Shown here piece after piece: positions 1-5,754 of a stretch of DNA of 6,185 bases. The notes below the pieces were generated by a model that was not told the DNA's origin, made no database searches, and was given only the letters and a program-made list of their open reading frames with translations. The stretch's first letter is position 1. Every line of letters starts with the position of its first letter. Location: positions 1 to 6,185 of the forward strand of contig CAIXSC010000995.1 of assembly GCA_903921945.1 (NCBI GenBank), read 5' to 3'. The DNA comes from an uncultured Planctomycetaceae bacterium. GTDB taxonomy: Bacteria > Planctomycetota > Planctomycetia > Pirellulales > Pirellulaceae. A program made the translations under genes and the position numbers.

Positions 1-3000
1 CGTCAGCGTCACCAAATTGCCGGTGGCCGTCGCGAAAGCGCGATTGAAACCGCTCGCGCTGTTGATTGCGGACGCCAACTTGCTGGCGACCAGATCCGCA
101 GCGTCCCCGGACGTTAGATTGACGGCCACATTGCCGGCGCCAACTCCGCCCACGGCGTTGAATTCAAACCGCCGTACCACTCCCTGGAAGTCAGTGATCG
201 TGACGATCTGGCCGTCCGTGAACGCGGCCCCATTCCCCAACACTTCCAACACCCGGTTAAGGTTGCGGGTTTGGAACCAGAAGTTATACAAACCGCCCGC
301 TTGGCCATCCCCATCGCCGTCCAGCGGCGTGCCGGGAAGACCCTCGGTGCGTCGATCGAGATCGCGAATCGCATCGGCGGCATCCGCCTGCGGCCGGAAA
401 TTGACTTGCAAGCGGTACGAGCCCTGCGTGCGGCCACCGAATCCCGTGTCCTCCACGGTCGGGTCGTAGACGTCATTGCCCGACGCCGTCACACCCAAGT
501 AATAGGTACCCGCTTCCAACGCGACCTTGATGAACGCATCTTTGCTGTAGTAATCGTCGTTCCGCGCCACAACTTCGCGACGCACATCCGCCCCGCCCGC
601 GAGGCTCAAAGGCGAGTAATTGATGGAGAACGGCGTGACCGCCGCGCCGCTGTCTCCCGCGATCACCTCGGCCCGCACTAGCGCCGCCGCGTCCGCGTTC
701 GCCGAGATCGCGTTGACCACATCAAGCGCCGTCGATTCGCTGCCCAACGCCGAATTCAGATCGACGTTGATTGTCGACCCGACCACCACCACAAGGGGCG
801 CCGCGCCGGGACCTCGGTCGGTCTTCGAAAAGGAAACCTTGAGTTCGTTGCCGAACCCGCCCACGTTCACTGCCGTGAACCGCACTCTGACGAGGCCGCC
901 CGAGTTGAAATCGGTTTCCGCCACCGACGCCGTCGCCGGCGTCTCGCGGTACAACCGCAGTAGGGAATCGAGCAAGCTTGAATTGGCTTGCCGCTCGGCG
1001 AACGTTTCCGCGGTGAAAACCCCGGTCTTCCCGGGACTCAAATCGACCGTGAAGCGGTACAAGTCAATGTCGTTGCTGTCTGGCCGATGCAACAACTGCC
1101 CGTGCAACACGTCGTTGTCGTTCGGGAAAATCGACTCGTTCGCCCCCGGCAATTCGGGCGAGCTTCCCAGGCCCAACATGTATCCGACGCTTTGCATCGC
1201 GCTGCGGAAATACGAGTCGCCAAAGGTATCGGTCCAGGCGTTGTTCGTGTCGAGCACCATGAGGCCGTTGACGTAGTTTGGATCGACCCGCACCACGCCG
1301 CTCGAGACCCGCCTGACGTCGGGCGAATTGGTGTTGAGCGCCCGCAGGTCGCCCGTCGCCATCGTCAATCCCTCGCTCGCCGTCTCGAGGAATTGCACAC
1401 CCAGGTACTGCGCCCATAGCTCGAACGCCTCGCGCACGCGCTGCTTCTGGGCGTCGGTAATCACGTTGGCCAGCGTGTTCCCTGTTGGATCGCGGCCATA
1501 GTCGGAGCGGAAGTTGTACTTGATCGTGCGAACGCCGGTCAGCGTATCGACCCCGAATGCGTAGTTGATGTGTTGTTCGTAGCCGGTGCCCGCCTCCAAA
1601 GGCAACTCGCGATGCCCCGGCTCATCCTTGTCGCCCGGAAACGCGTACGTGAACGGTTGCGGATCGATCGCCGAATTCACGACTTGGTTTTGGTTCTCCG
1701 CCAAATCGAGCTTGCCAAGGTCGCCGGCCGTCGCGAATCCCGACCCCAACCCGGTCAACGTCAACCGCACCGGCGCCGACGCTCCAAAGCCAATCACCGT
1801 GTTCGGATCGCCAACCGTCACCGACGCGAGCAGCAACGAGTCGGCCGCCGGGTTCGCCGCGAGTGCCGCCATCAATTGCAACGCGGTCGTCGGCGACGCG
1901 CCGTTGTTGTTGAGCGTCACGAAAACCTGCTGGCCAATCACCGTCGCCACGGGAGCCGCGCCGAACCCCAGATCGCTCCGCGTGTACGTGAGCGAAACGG
2001 ACCGCGCAAAATCCTGGCGAGCCTGGAACAACAACTTGACCGTCTCGCCGGTCCCAAAATCGTGCTCGACGTTCGCCGTCGGAGTCGACTGCACCGGCGG
2101 CGGCGGAGCCACCTCGTTCGTGCCCACTCGCAGCCGGAATGTCCCGTGTCCCACTGGGAGACCCGTGGAGGGATCCACCAACTGGTGCAAATCGGCCCCA
2201 AAGGTCAACACGGCCCGGTCCCGCGCCGGGTCGTAGCTGACCGACGTCGGCGAGAACGCCACATCGTCCGTATTGCGAGCCGTATCCCGCGTGTAAATCA
2301 AACGATAAAAAGTCGGATTCACGACCGAGGGGTCGGGCGTTAACTGGCCCGTCGAAACGGCGGTAGGCCACAGGTCGTCGTTGTTGAAATACACCTCGAC
2401 CTGATTCAAAGACTGGGTGACCGTCCCGTTCGAATTGGACACGGTCGGCTGCGGCACGACCGCGATCACCTGCGCGCCCAGGCTGAGCTTGAAGTCGATC
2501 GTCTGCCGATCCGCGCCCGCCACCGCCGGCACGAACACCTGCCCGGCCGTGTTCCGCAAGGCGACAATGTTCTTCGCGGGATTGTCGACCCCGAAAACCT
2601 CGACCCGATACAGGTCGTCCGGCAACGTCTCCGCAAACCGCACCACCACCACGTTCTCGTTGGGCGTCGCGTCCGCACCCGCGAACCCGCCGAACCCCGA
2701 AAGGCTCGACGGAGCCACCACCACGTCATCCGCCGTTCCCAGCAACTTGTCGCTGCCCGCCCGCGACAATTGAATGCCGCGGACGTTCTCGGGCGCGAAG
2801 ACTTGGCCTTCGTCAAACGCCAACCGCAGTTCGCGGGGTGACGACGTCAGCACGGCGATCGAGCCCACGTCTTCCAGGTCGTACCGGTTGTCCGTCAAAC
2901 TGGCCAAGGGCAACAACTCGCCACCGTTCGGCTGGATACCCGCCAATTGGGGACCGATCGCCATCAAGGCGCGCAGTTCCAAAGCCTCGGGCGACCGCAG

Positions 3001-3096
3001 CGGTTGCTTCAGCAGCTTTCTCAGACTCGGCTTACGACGATCAGTCAGCGAATTTCGGCGAACCGCGGGAATCGAACGCGAGTTTCGCGAGGCCAT
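1..3096 (-). CDS. Large exported multi-domain protein with inactive matrixin-like domain (3' end outside window)
   Basis: The frame is open for all 1032 codons from the ATG at 3094-3096 to base 1, so the C-terminus is missing. Regions in order: basic N-terminus (about 1-34) ending in a LEPR-XLL-like motif (36-46); beta-rich Ig-like region (about 205-330, reminiscent of SbsA-type Ig domains); repeat module A (about 353-449); matrixin-like domain (about 504-650) with the typical N-terminal strand and helix, but with a zinc site reading QSxxYxxxxxS; PPC-like domain (about 656-731 and 840-902) split by module B (about 733-835); a calcium-loop-like DGDGDG stretch (926-931) leading to YNFWF; and the start of a further repeat-type domain. 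I infer an extracellular or cell-surface structural or binding role rather than proteolysis. The start is supported by GAGG eight bases upstream and by the motif position. The partner or substrate is unknown. Confidence is high for the gene and moderate for the domain names. Confidence 0.9.
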   Translation of the reverse strand, partial: MASRNSRSIPAVRRNSLTDRRKPSLRKLLKQPLRSPEALELRALMAIGPQLAGIQPNGGELLPLASLTDNRYDLEDVGSIAVLTSSPRELRLAFDEGQVFAPENVRGIQLSRAGSDKLLGTADDVVVAPSSLSGFGGFAGADATPNENVVVVRFAETLPDDLYRVEVFGVDNPAKNIVALRNTAGQVFVPAVAGADRQTIDFKLSLGAQVIAVVPQPTVSNSNGTVTQSLNQVEVYFNNDDLWPTAVSTGQLTPDPSVVNPTFYRLIYTRDTARNTDDVAFSPTSVSYDPARDRAVLTFGADLHQLVDPSTGLPVGHGTFRLRVGTNEVAPPPPVQSTPTANVEHDFGTGETVKLLFQARQDFARSVSLTYTRSDLGFGAAPVATVIGQQVFVTLNNNGASPTTALQLMAALAANPAADSLLLASVTVGDPNTVIGFGASAPVRLTLTGLGSGFATAGDLGKLDLAENQNQVVNSAIDPQPFTYAFPGDKDEPGHRELPLEAGTGYEQHINYAFGVDTLTGVRTIKYNFRSDYGRDPTGNTLANVITDAQKQRVREAFELWAQYLGVQFLETASEGLTMATGDLRALNTNSPDVRRVSSGVVRVDPNYVNGLMVLDTNNAWTDTFGDSYFRSAMQSVGYMLGLGSSPELPGANESIFPNDNDVLHGQLLHRPDSNDIDLYRFTVDLSPGKTGVFTAETFAERQANSSLLDSLLRLYRETPATASVAETDFNSGGLVRVRFTAVNVGGFGNELKVSFSKTDRGPGAAPLVVVVGSTINVDLNSALGSESTALDVVNAISANADAAALVRAEVIAGDSGAAVTPFSINYSPLSLAGGADVRREVVARNDDYYSKDAFIKVALEAGTYYLGVTASGNDVYDPTVEDTGFGGRTQGSYRLQVNFRPQADAADAIRDLDRRTEGLPGTPLDGDGDGQAGGLYNFWFQTRNLNRVLEVLGNGAAFTDGQIVTITDFQGVVRRFEFNAVGGVGAGNVAVNLTSGDAADLVASKLASAINSASGFNRAFATATGNLVTLT
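304..321 (-). other. DGDGDG calcium-loop-like junction
   Basis: Residues 926-931 of the large protein are DGDGDG, followed by QAGGLYNFWFQ. The alternating Asp spacing resembles a calcium-binding loop of the dockerin or thrombospondin type-3 kind. The D-rich plus GG-x-YNFWF junction recurs in planctomycete exported proteins in my memory. Calcium binding is an inference. Confidence 0.45.
592..900 (-). repeat. Protein repeat module B, inserted in the PPC-like domain
   Basis: Residues 733-835 share the GAAP / V-x-G / LN / TALD / A-x-ANADAAAL pattern of module A. The flanks are the two halves of a PPC-like domain: ...SLLRLYRETP before it, and ARNDDYYSKDAF...GTYYLGV after it. In related proteins, as I remember them, these halves are contiguous. 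The module therefore looks like an insertion into a surface loop of that domain. Confidence 0.6.
1162..1194 (-). other. Degenerate metzincin zinc-binding site
   Basis: Residues 635-645 read QSVGYMLGLGS, at the place where matrixins carry HExGHxLGLGH. The Gly and LGLG framework is kept. The three zinc-binding His positions are Gln635, Tyr639 and Ser645, and the catalytic Glu position is Ser636. The flanks also fit the family: a SYFRSAM helix start before the motif and an ELPG turn after it. The domain should therefore not bind catalytic zinc or cleave peptides. Confidence 0.75.
1750..2040 (-). repeat. Protein repeat module A in the large exported protein
   Basis: Residues 353-449 form a module with alternating hydrophobic strands. 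It shares the pattern D-x-G-x-GAAP-x-x-x-V-x-G-x-x-(I/V)-x-V-x-LN, then a TAL helix and an A-x-AN-x-x-A segment, with module B at 592-900. The two copies are divergent at DNA level, so this is a domain repeat and not a recent duplication. It lies between the Ig-like region and the segment leading into the matrixin-like domain. Confidence 0.65.
2959..2991 (-). other. LEPR-XLL-like planctomycete sorting motif
   Basis: Residues 36-46 of the large protein read PEALELRALMA. They follow an arginine- and lysine-rich stretch. This fits the LEPR-XLL pattern (EPLEPRxLLA-like) found near the N-terminus of many large planctomycete exported proteins, with two departures: Leu replaces the second Pro, and Met replaces a Leu. 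The mature protein would plausibly begin near Ile47. The function of the motif in export is known only by association, so export of this protein is inference. Confidence 0.7.
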
Positions 3097-3104
3097 GCAC
3101 CCAC

Positions 3105-3108
3105 CCTC
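3105..3108 (-). promoter_or_regulatory. Ribosome binding site of the large exported protein gene
   Basis: On the minus strand GAGG (within GAGGGTGGG) lies eight bases before the ATG at 3094-3096. It supports this start over the internal Met45, which lies inside the sorting motif. Confidence 0.55.
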
Positions 3109-3252
3109 AAAATCAAGATATCCACCACCCAACGCCGGTTCCCAGCCCCCTGCGTTTAGGCTCCGTTTACCGCCGCTCCCAGGGGTCGCCCTCGAGCTGC
3201 CGAATCGACTCTAACTTCACGTGGCACTAGGCATTTATGACGATCGACGGCG

Positions 3253-3280
3253 ATTATAGTTCCGCCCCTACCCATTGCAA
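3253..3280 (-). promoter_or_regulatory. Sigma70-like promoter for the large exported protein gene
   Basis: Reading the minus strand, TTGCAA (3275-3280) is followed after 16 bases by a perfect TATAAT (3253-3258). Transcription would start near 3246 and give a leader of about 150 bases before the ATG at 3096. The match is to the general housekeeping consensus; planctomycete promoter preferences may differ. Confidence 0.5.
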
Positions 3281-3371
3281 GAAAATGGTCGATCCGGTGA
3301 AAGCTTACCCGCATTTCCCGAACTCGCCGTTTCCCGCGAACAACCTCGATTGGCTTTTTTCAGTAACCTCT

Positions 3372-3413
3372 CCGGTTATGATCGGCATCCAGCGACCAGA
3401 CGACATAACCCGG
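3372..3413. repeat. Imperfect inverted repeat in the divergent promoter region
   Basis: The arms CCGGTTATG (3372-3380) and CATAACCCGG (3404-3413) are reverse complements except for one extra C in the right arm. They are separated by 23 bases. A smaller perfect palindrome-like element, TAACC-5-GGTTA, overlaps the left arm at 3364-3378. The position suggests a possible regulator-binding site upstream of the isomerase-like gene, but chance is not excluded. Confidence 0.35.
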
Positions 3414-3504
3414 TCTGATCAAAAGTCGTTAATGCCACGTCATCCCCACACATTCCGCCCCCCTCGACCCGCGAAACCCGCACAACCGACACCCACTAGG
3501 TGCT

Positions 3505-4917
3505 ATGGCCCATTCCGCCTCCGCCCGGCTCCGTTTCGAGCCCCCCATTTGCCTCATGGAAACTACCGGGGGCCCCAGCGGAAAAATTCAGGCAATCTCC
3601 CCTCTTCTGGCCGCAGCCAAAATCTCCTTGTTAGAGTCTGGCCAGTCGAGTGTCCCCGACTGGGAGTGGATCGATCGCCCTCGACGTCTGATGGATGGCT
3701 ACAACCGCCGTCGAGCGACCAGCGATCTGTTCGCCATCCTCAAGTCGGCCCATCGCCTTCGCGACACCATCGACCGTGTCGTCGTCGTGGGAACCACCGC
3801 CGACTTGGCTGCCGCCCAAGCGCTGATGGGGGCCTGTGCCGATCCCTACTTCAACGACCTGGATCGGGGCGGCCGGGGTAGTCGAGCCCGCCTGCACTTC
3901 GTCGGCGACGACCTGGATAACGATCGCCTCCAAGCCCTTCTCCGCCTCCTGGGGGAAGGGCGTCCAGCCGTCACGCTGGACCAACGCTGGGCTTTGGTCG
4001 CCGTCCTACCACGACAACCCAACCTCAATATCGCCCTTGCCATCCGCCACCTGCTCGCCGCCCTCTGGAAATCGACCGGCGGCGACCGAACGAAGATTGG
4101 CGAGCGGTTCATTCCCGTCGGTGGCCCCTCGTTGGCCCTGCCGCAAGCCGACTGGGAGCGCGGACAGGCTGGCTGCGCGTCGCATTGGGCCACGCAATTC
4201 GGGTGCGTCGACGCCTTCCCGGCCGGCCCGGCTGAACCGTGCGGCCCGTTCGCCGCGCTCGCCGCCCCGAGCCTCTTACCCGCCGCGCTCCTGGGCATCG
4301 ATATCGTCCGACTCCTGACCGGCGCCGTCGCTTTCACCGACCAGTTCGTCGCCGCCCCGATCGGCGCCAACCCGGCACTCGACTTCGCCGCCGCCGCGAT
4401 CCTGCTTGCCGACAGCTTCAACGGGGCACGATCGGCGACCGGGGCCGGGGCGGAGGCGACCGATCCGCCGCCCCCTTCACCGACCGTTCCAAGCGATGGG
4501 CCGCCCGCGTTCTTCGAGCTGCCCCGGCCGCTTTCCCTGTGGGCACAGTCGCTGCAACAACCGGCGCGTTGGTGGGAAACGCTGTTCGCCGCCTCTCGGC
4601 GCTGCGGCTTCGTCACGCATATCATGGCCGAGGAATGGCGTAGCGACCCGCTGGGCGCGGTCGACGGCGATTTCCCCGACCGCCCACCCGTGTCGCTTAC
4701 CAACCGAACGTTCCCCGAACTCATGCTCGGCGCGGCCGAACGCGCGTTCGCCGCCGACCGCCTGTCCGGCCGCCCCGTTGCCATCCTGCGTTTCCCGCGG
4801 GTCGACGAGTGGTCACTGGGACAGTTTTTCCAGATGATGATGATCGCGGTGGCGGTCGAGCAGCGGGTTCTTGATTCCCTCCAAAACTCGCCAGCGCAAC
4901 TCGCTCGGAACCCTTGA
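3505..4917 (+). CDS. Glucose-6-phosphate isomerase-like protein lacking active-site residues
   Basis: This 470-residue protein follows planctomycete-type glucose-6-phosphate isomerase along its length. Recognisable segments are RLMDGYNRRR (61-70), the helix and strand before VVVVG (about 80-96), DLDNDRLQALL (136-146), LLPAALLGIDIV (257-268), LSLWAQSL (343-350), and LRFPRVDEWSLGQFFQMMM (428-446). The catalytic parts are gone. The GIGGS loop is VGTTA (95-99), and the SKSGGT loop is around PRQPNLN (169-175). The GGRFS arginine is Pro248, and the AES catalytic Glu is Ala363. The TRDLHS...QEG histidine segment is deleted between 364 and 372, and the protein ends before the usual GQPGVExxK lysine segment. 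A Pro/Ala-rich linker lies at 308-339. The frame is intact with ordinary GC-rich codon use, so it is probably a maintained pseudoenzyme, perhaps regulatory or sugar-phosphate sensing (inference). The start was chosen because the N-terminus aligns from here; only a weak AGG lies upstream. It has no signal peptide. Confidence 0.8.
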   Translation: MAHSASARLRFEPPICLMETTGGPSGKIQAISPLLAAAKISLLESGQSSVPDWEWIDRPRRLMDGYNRRRATSDLFAILKSAHRLRDTIDRVVVVGTTADLAAAQALMGACADPYFNDLDRGGRGSRARLHFVGDDLDNDRLQALLRLLGEGRPAVTLDQRWALVAVLPRQPNLNIALAIRHLLAALWKSTGGDRTKIGERFIPVGGPSLALPQADWERGQAGCASHWATQFGCVDAFPAGPAEPCGPFAALAAPSLLPAALLGIDIVRLLTGAVAFTDQFVAAPIGANPALDFAAAAILLADSFNGARSATGAGAEATDPPPPSPTVPSDGPPAFFELPRPLSLWAQSLQQPARWWETLFAASRRCGFVTHIMAEEWRSDPLGAVDGDFPDRPPVSLTNRTFPELMLGAAERAFAADRLSGRPVAILRFPRVDEWSLGQFFQMMMIAVAVEQRVLDSLQNSPAQLARNP

Positions 4918-5013
4918 TCCCGAGTTGTGGCATGATTCCAAGCACAAGACTGAGGACCGAAGCGACGCCCCTAACACCACTCCCCCAAAGCGGCTCCCCT
5001 TAAGCGACTCTCC

Positions 5014-5018
5014 AAGGA
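5014..5018 (+). promoter_or_regulatory. Ribosome binding site deciding the hydrolase start
   Basis: AAGGA lies eight bases before the ATG at 5027. It selects this start over an in-frame ATG at 4871. The upstream start would overlap the end of the isomerase-like gene and would add 52 residues with no family character. Confidence 0.75.
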
Positions 5019-5026
5019 TTTCCACC

Positions 5027-5710
5027 ATGCCTACGTTGACTTGGCTCGGCCATGCCTGCTGGTTGCTCCGCACCGAACGACACACGATCCTCCTCGACCC
5101 GTTCTTGACCGGCAACCCGGCCGCGGCGCTGACCGCCGACGACGTGCCGGCCGACTTCATCCTGGTCTCCCACGGCCATGGCGACCATGTGGGCGACACC
5201 GCCCGAATCGCGCATCGCACGGGCGCCCAAGTCATCGCGATGTACGAAATCACCCAATGGCTGGAAAAGCACCATCAGGTGACGAACGCGATCGGCATGA
5301 ACCTCGGCGGAGCCGTCGAACTGCCGTTCGGGCGACTCAAAATGACGCTCGCCCATCACAGTTCGACCCTGCCAGATGGCGCGCCCGGCGGCAACCCTTG
5401 CGGATTCCTGTTGCAGGTGGAAGGCCGGCGTCTCTATTTCGCCTGCGACACCGCCTTGTTCGGCGACATGCAATGGATCGGCCGCGGCGGGCTCGACGCC
5501 GCCATCCTCCCGATCGGCGATCTCTTCACCATGGGGCCGGAGGATTCGCTGGAAGCGATCAAGCTGCTGCGTCCCCGGAAAGTGTTCCCCTCCCACTACA
5601 ACACGTGGCCTCCCATCGCCCAGGACGCGGAAGCCTGGGCCGCCAGCGTCCGCCGCGAAACCGACGCCGAGCCACTGACCCCGAAGCCCGGGGAACCCAT
5701 GGAGTTGTAG
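5027..5710 (+). CDS. UPF0173-type metal-dependent hydrolase (metallo-beta-lactamase fold)
   Basis: This 227-residue protein matches the usual length and pattern of the UPF0173 family of metallo-beta-lactamase-fold hydrolases. It opens with TLTWLGHACWLL and a DPFLTGNP segment. The metal site is complete: HGHGDH (His49, His51, Asp53, His54), His110 or His111 in LAHHSS, Asp141 in ACDTALFGDM, and His190 in PSHYNTWP. It also has the family's GGNPCGFLL and GDLFTMGPEDS segments. No signal peptide is visible, so it should act in the cytoplasm with two metal ions, probably zinc. The true substrate of this family is not established, and I do not assign one. It follows the isomerase-like gene by 109 bases and precedes the next gene by 44, so co-transcription with the latter is likely. 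Confidence 0.92.
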   Translation: MPTLTWLGHACWLLRTERHTILLDPFLTGNPAAALTADDVPADFILVSHGHGDHVGDTARIAHRTGAQVIAMYEITQWLEKHHQVTNAIGMNLGGAVELPFGRLKMTLAHHSSTLPDGAPGGNPCGFLLQVEGRRLYFACDTALFGDMQWIGRGGLDAAILPIGDLFTMGPEDSLEAIKLLRPRKVFPSHYNTWPPIAQDAEAWAASVRRETDAEPLTPKPGEPMEL

Positions 5711-5754
5711 GTTGGATCGCGTGTTCTCTTCCCCTTCCTCGGAAACTCCCCCCT

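Larger units (their letters stand above)
3097..3504. other. Divergent intergenic region
   Basis: This 408-base stretch separates the minus-strand large protein gene from the plus-strand isomerase-like gene. It contains the minus-strand ribosome binding site and promoter, and an inverted repeat at 3372-3413. It also has a T-run at 3355-3360 without a stem before it, so I do not call a terminator. For the plus strand, TATGAT at 3377-3382 could be a -10 element, but no convincing -35 is present. A plus-strand open frame from 3237 overlaps the isomerase-like gene in another frame and has no protein-like character. I see no RNA gene. Confidence 0.6.

Noticed and set aside
620..2343. Plus-strand open frames of 218 and 257 codons (620-1276 and 1570-2343)
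   Set aside because: They lie opposite the continuous, domain-bearing minus-strand frame and have the Arg- and Pro-rich composition typical of shadows of GC-rich genes.
1622..2371. Minus-strand open frame of 249 codons
   Set aside because: It is out of frame with the large exported protein on the same strand and shows no family character; the real frame covers the same bases.
3355..3360. T-run as a terminator
   Set aside because: No stable stem precedes it, and it lies between divergent genes where no transcript is expected to end.
3237..3881. Plus-strand open frame of 214 codons over the divergent region
   Set aside because: It overlaps the isomerase-like gene in another frame, is Pro- and Arg-rich, and has no good ribosome binding site.
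3846..4784. Minus-strand open frame of 312 codons opposite the isomerase-like gene
   Set aside because: It is rich in Ser, Ala and Arg with no domain pattern, while the opposite strand matches the isomerase family throughout.
3505..4917. Isomerase-like gene as a decayed pseudogene
   Set aside because: There is no frameshift or internal stop over 470 codons and the conserved non-catalytic segments remain clear, which fits a maintained pseudoenzyme better; dN/dS would decide.
4871..5026. N-terminal extension of the hydrolase from an upstream ATG
   Set aside because: The extra 52 residues are unlike the family, overlap the preceding gene, and the strong AAGGA site points to 5027.
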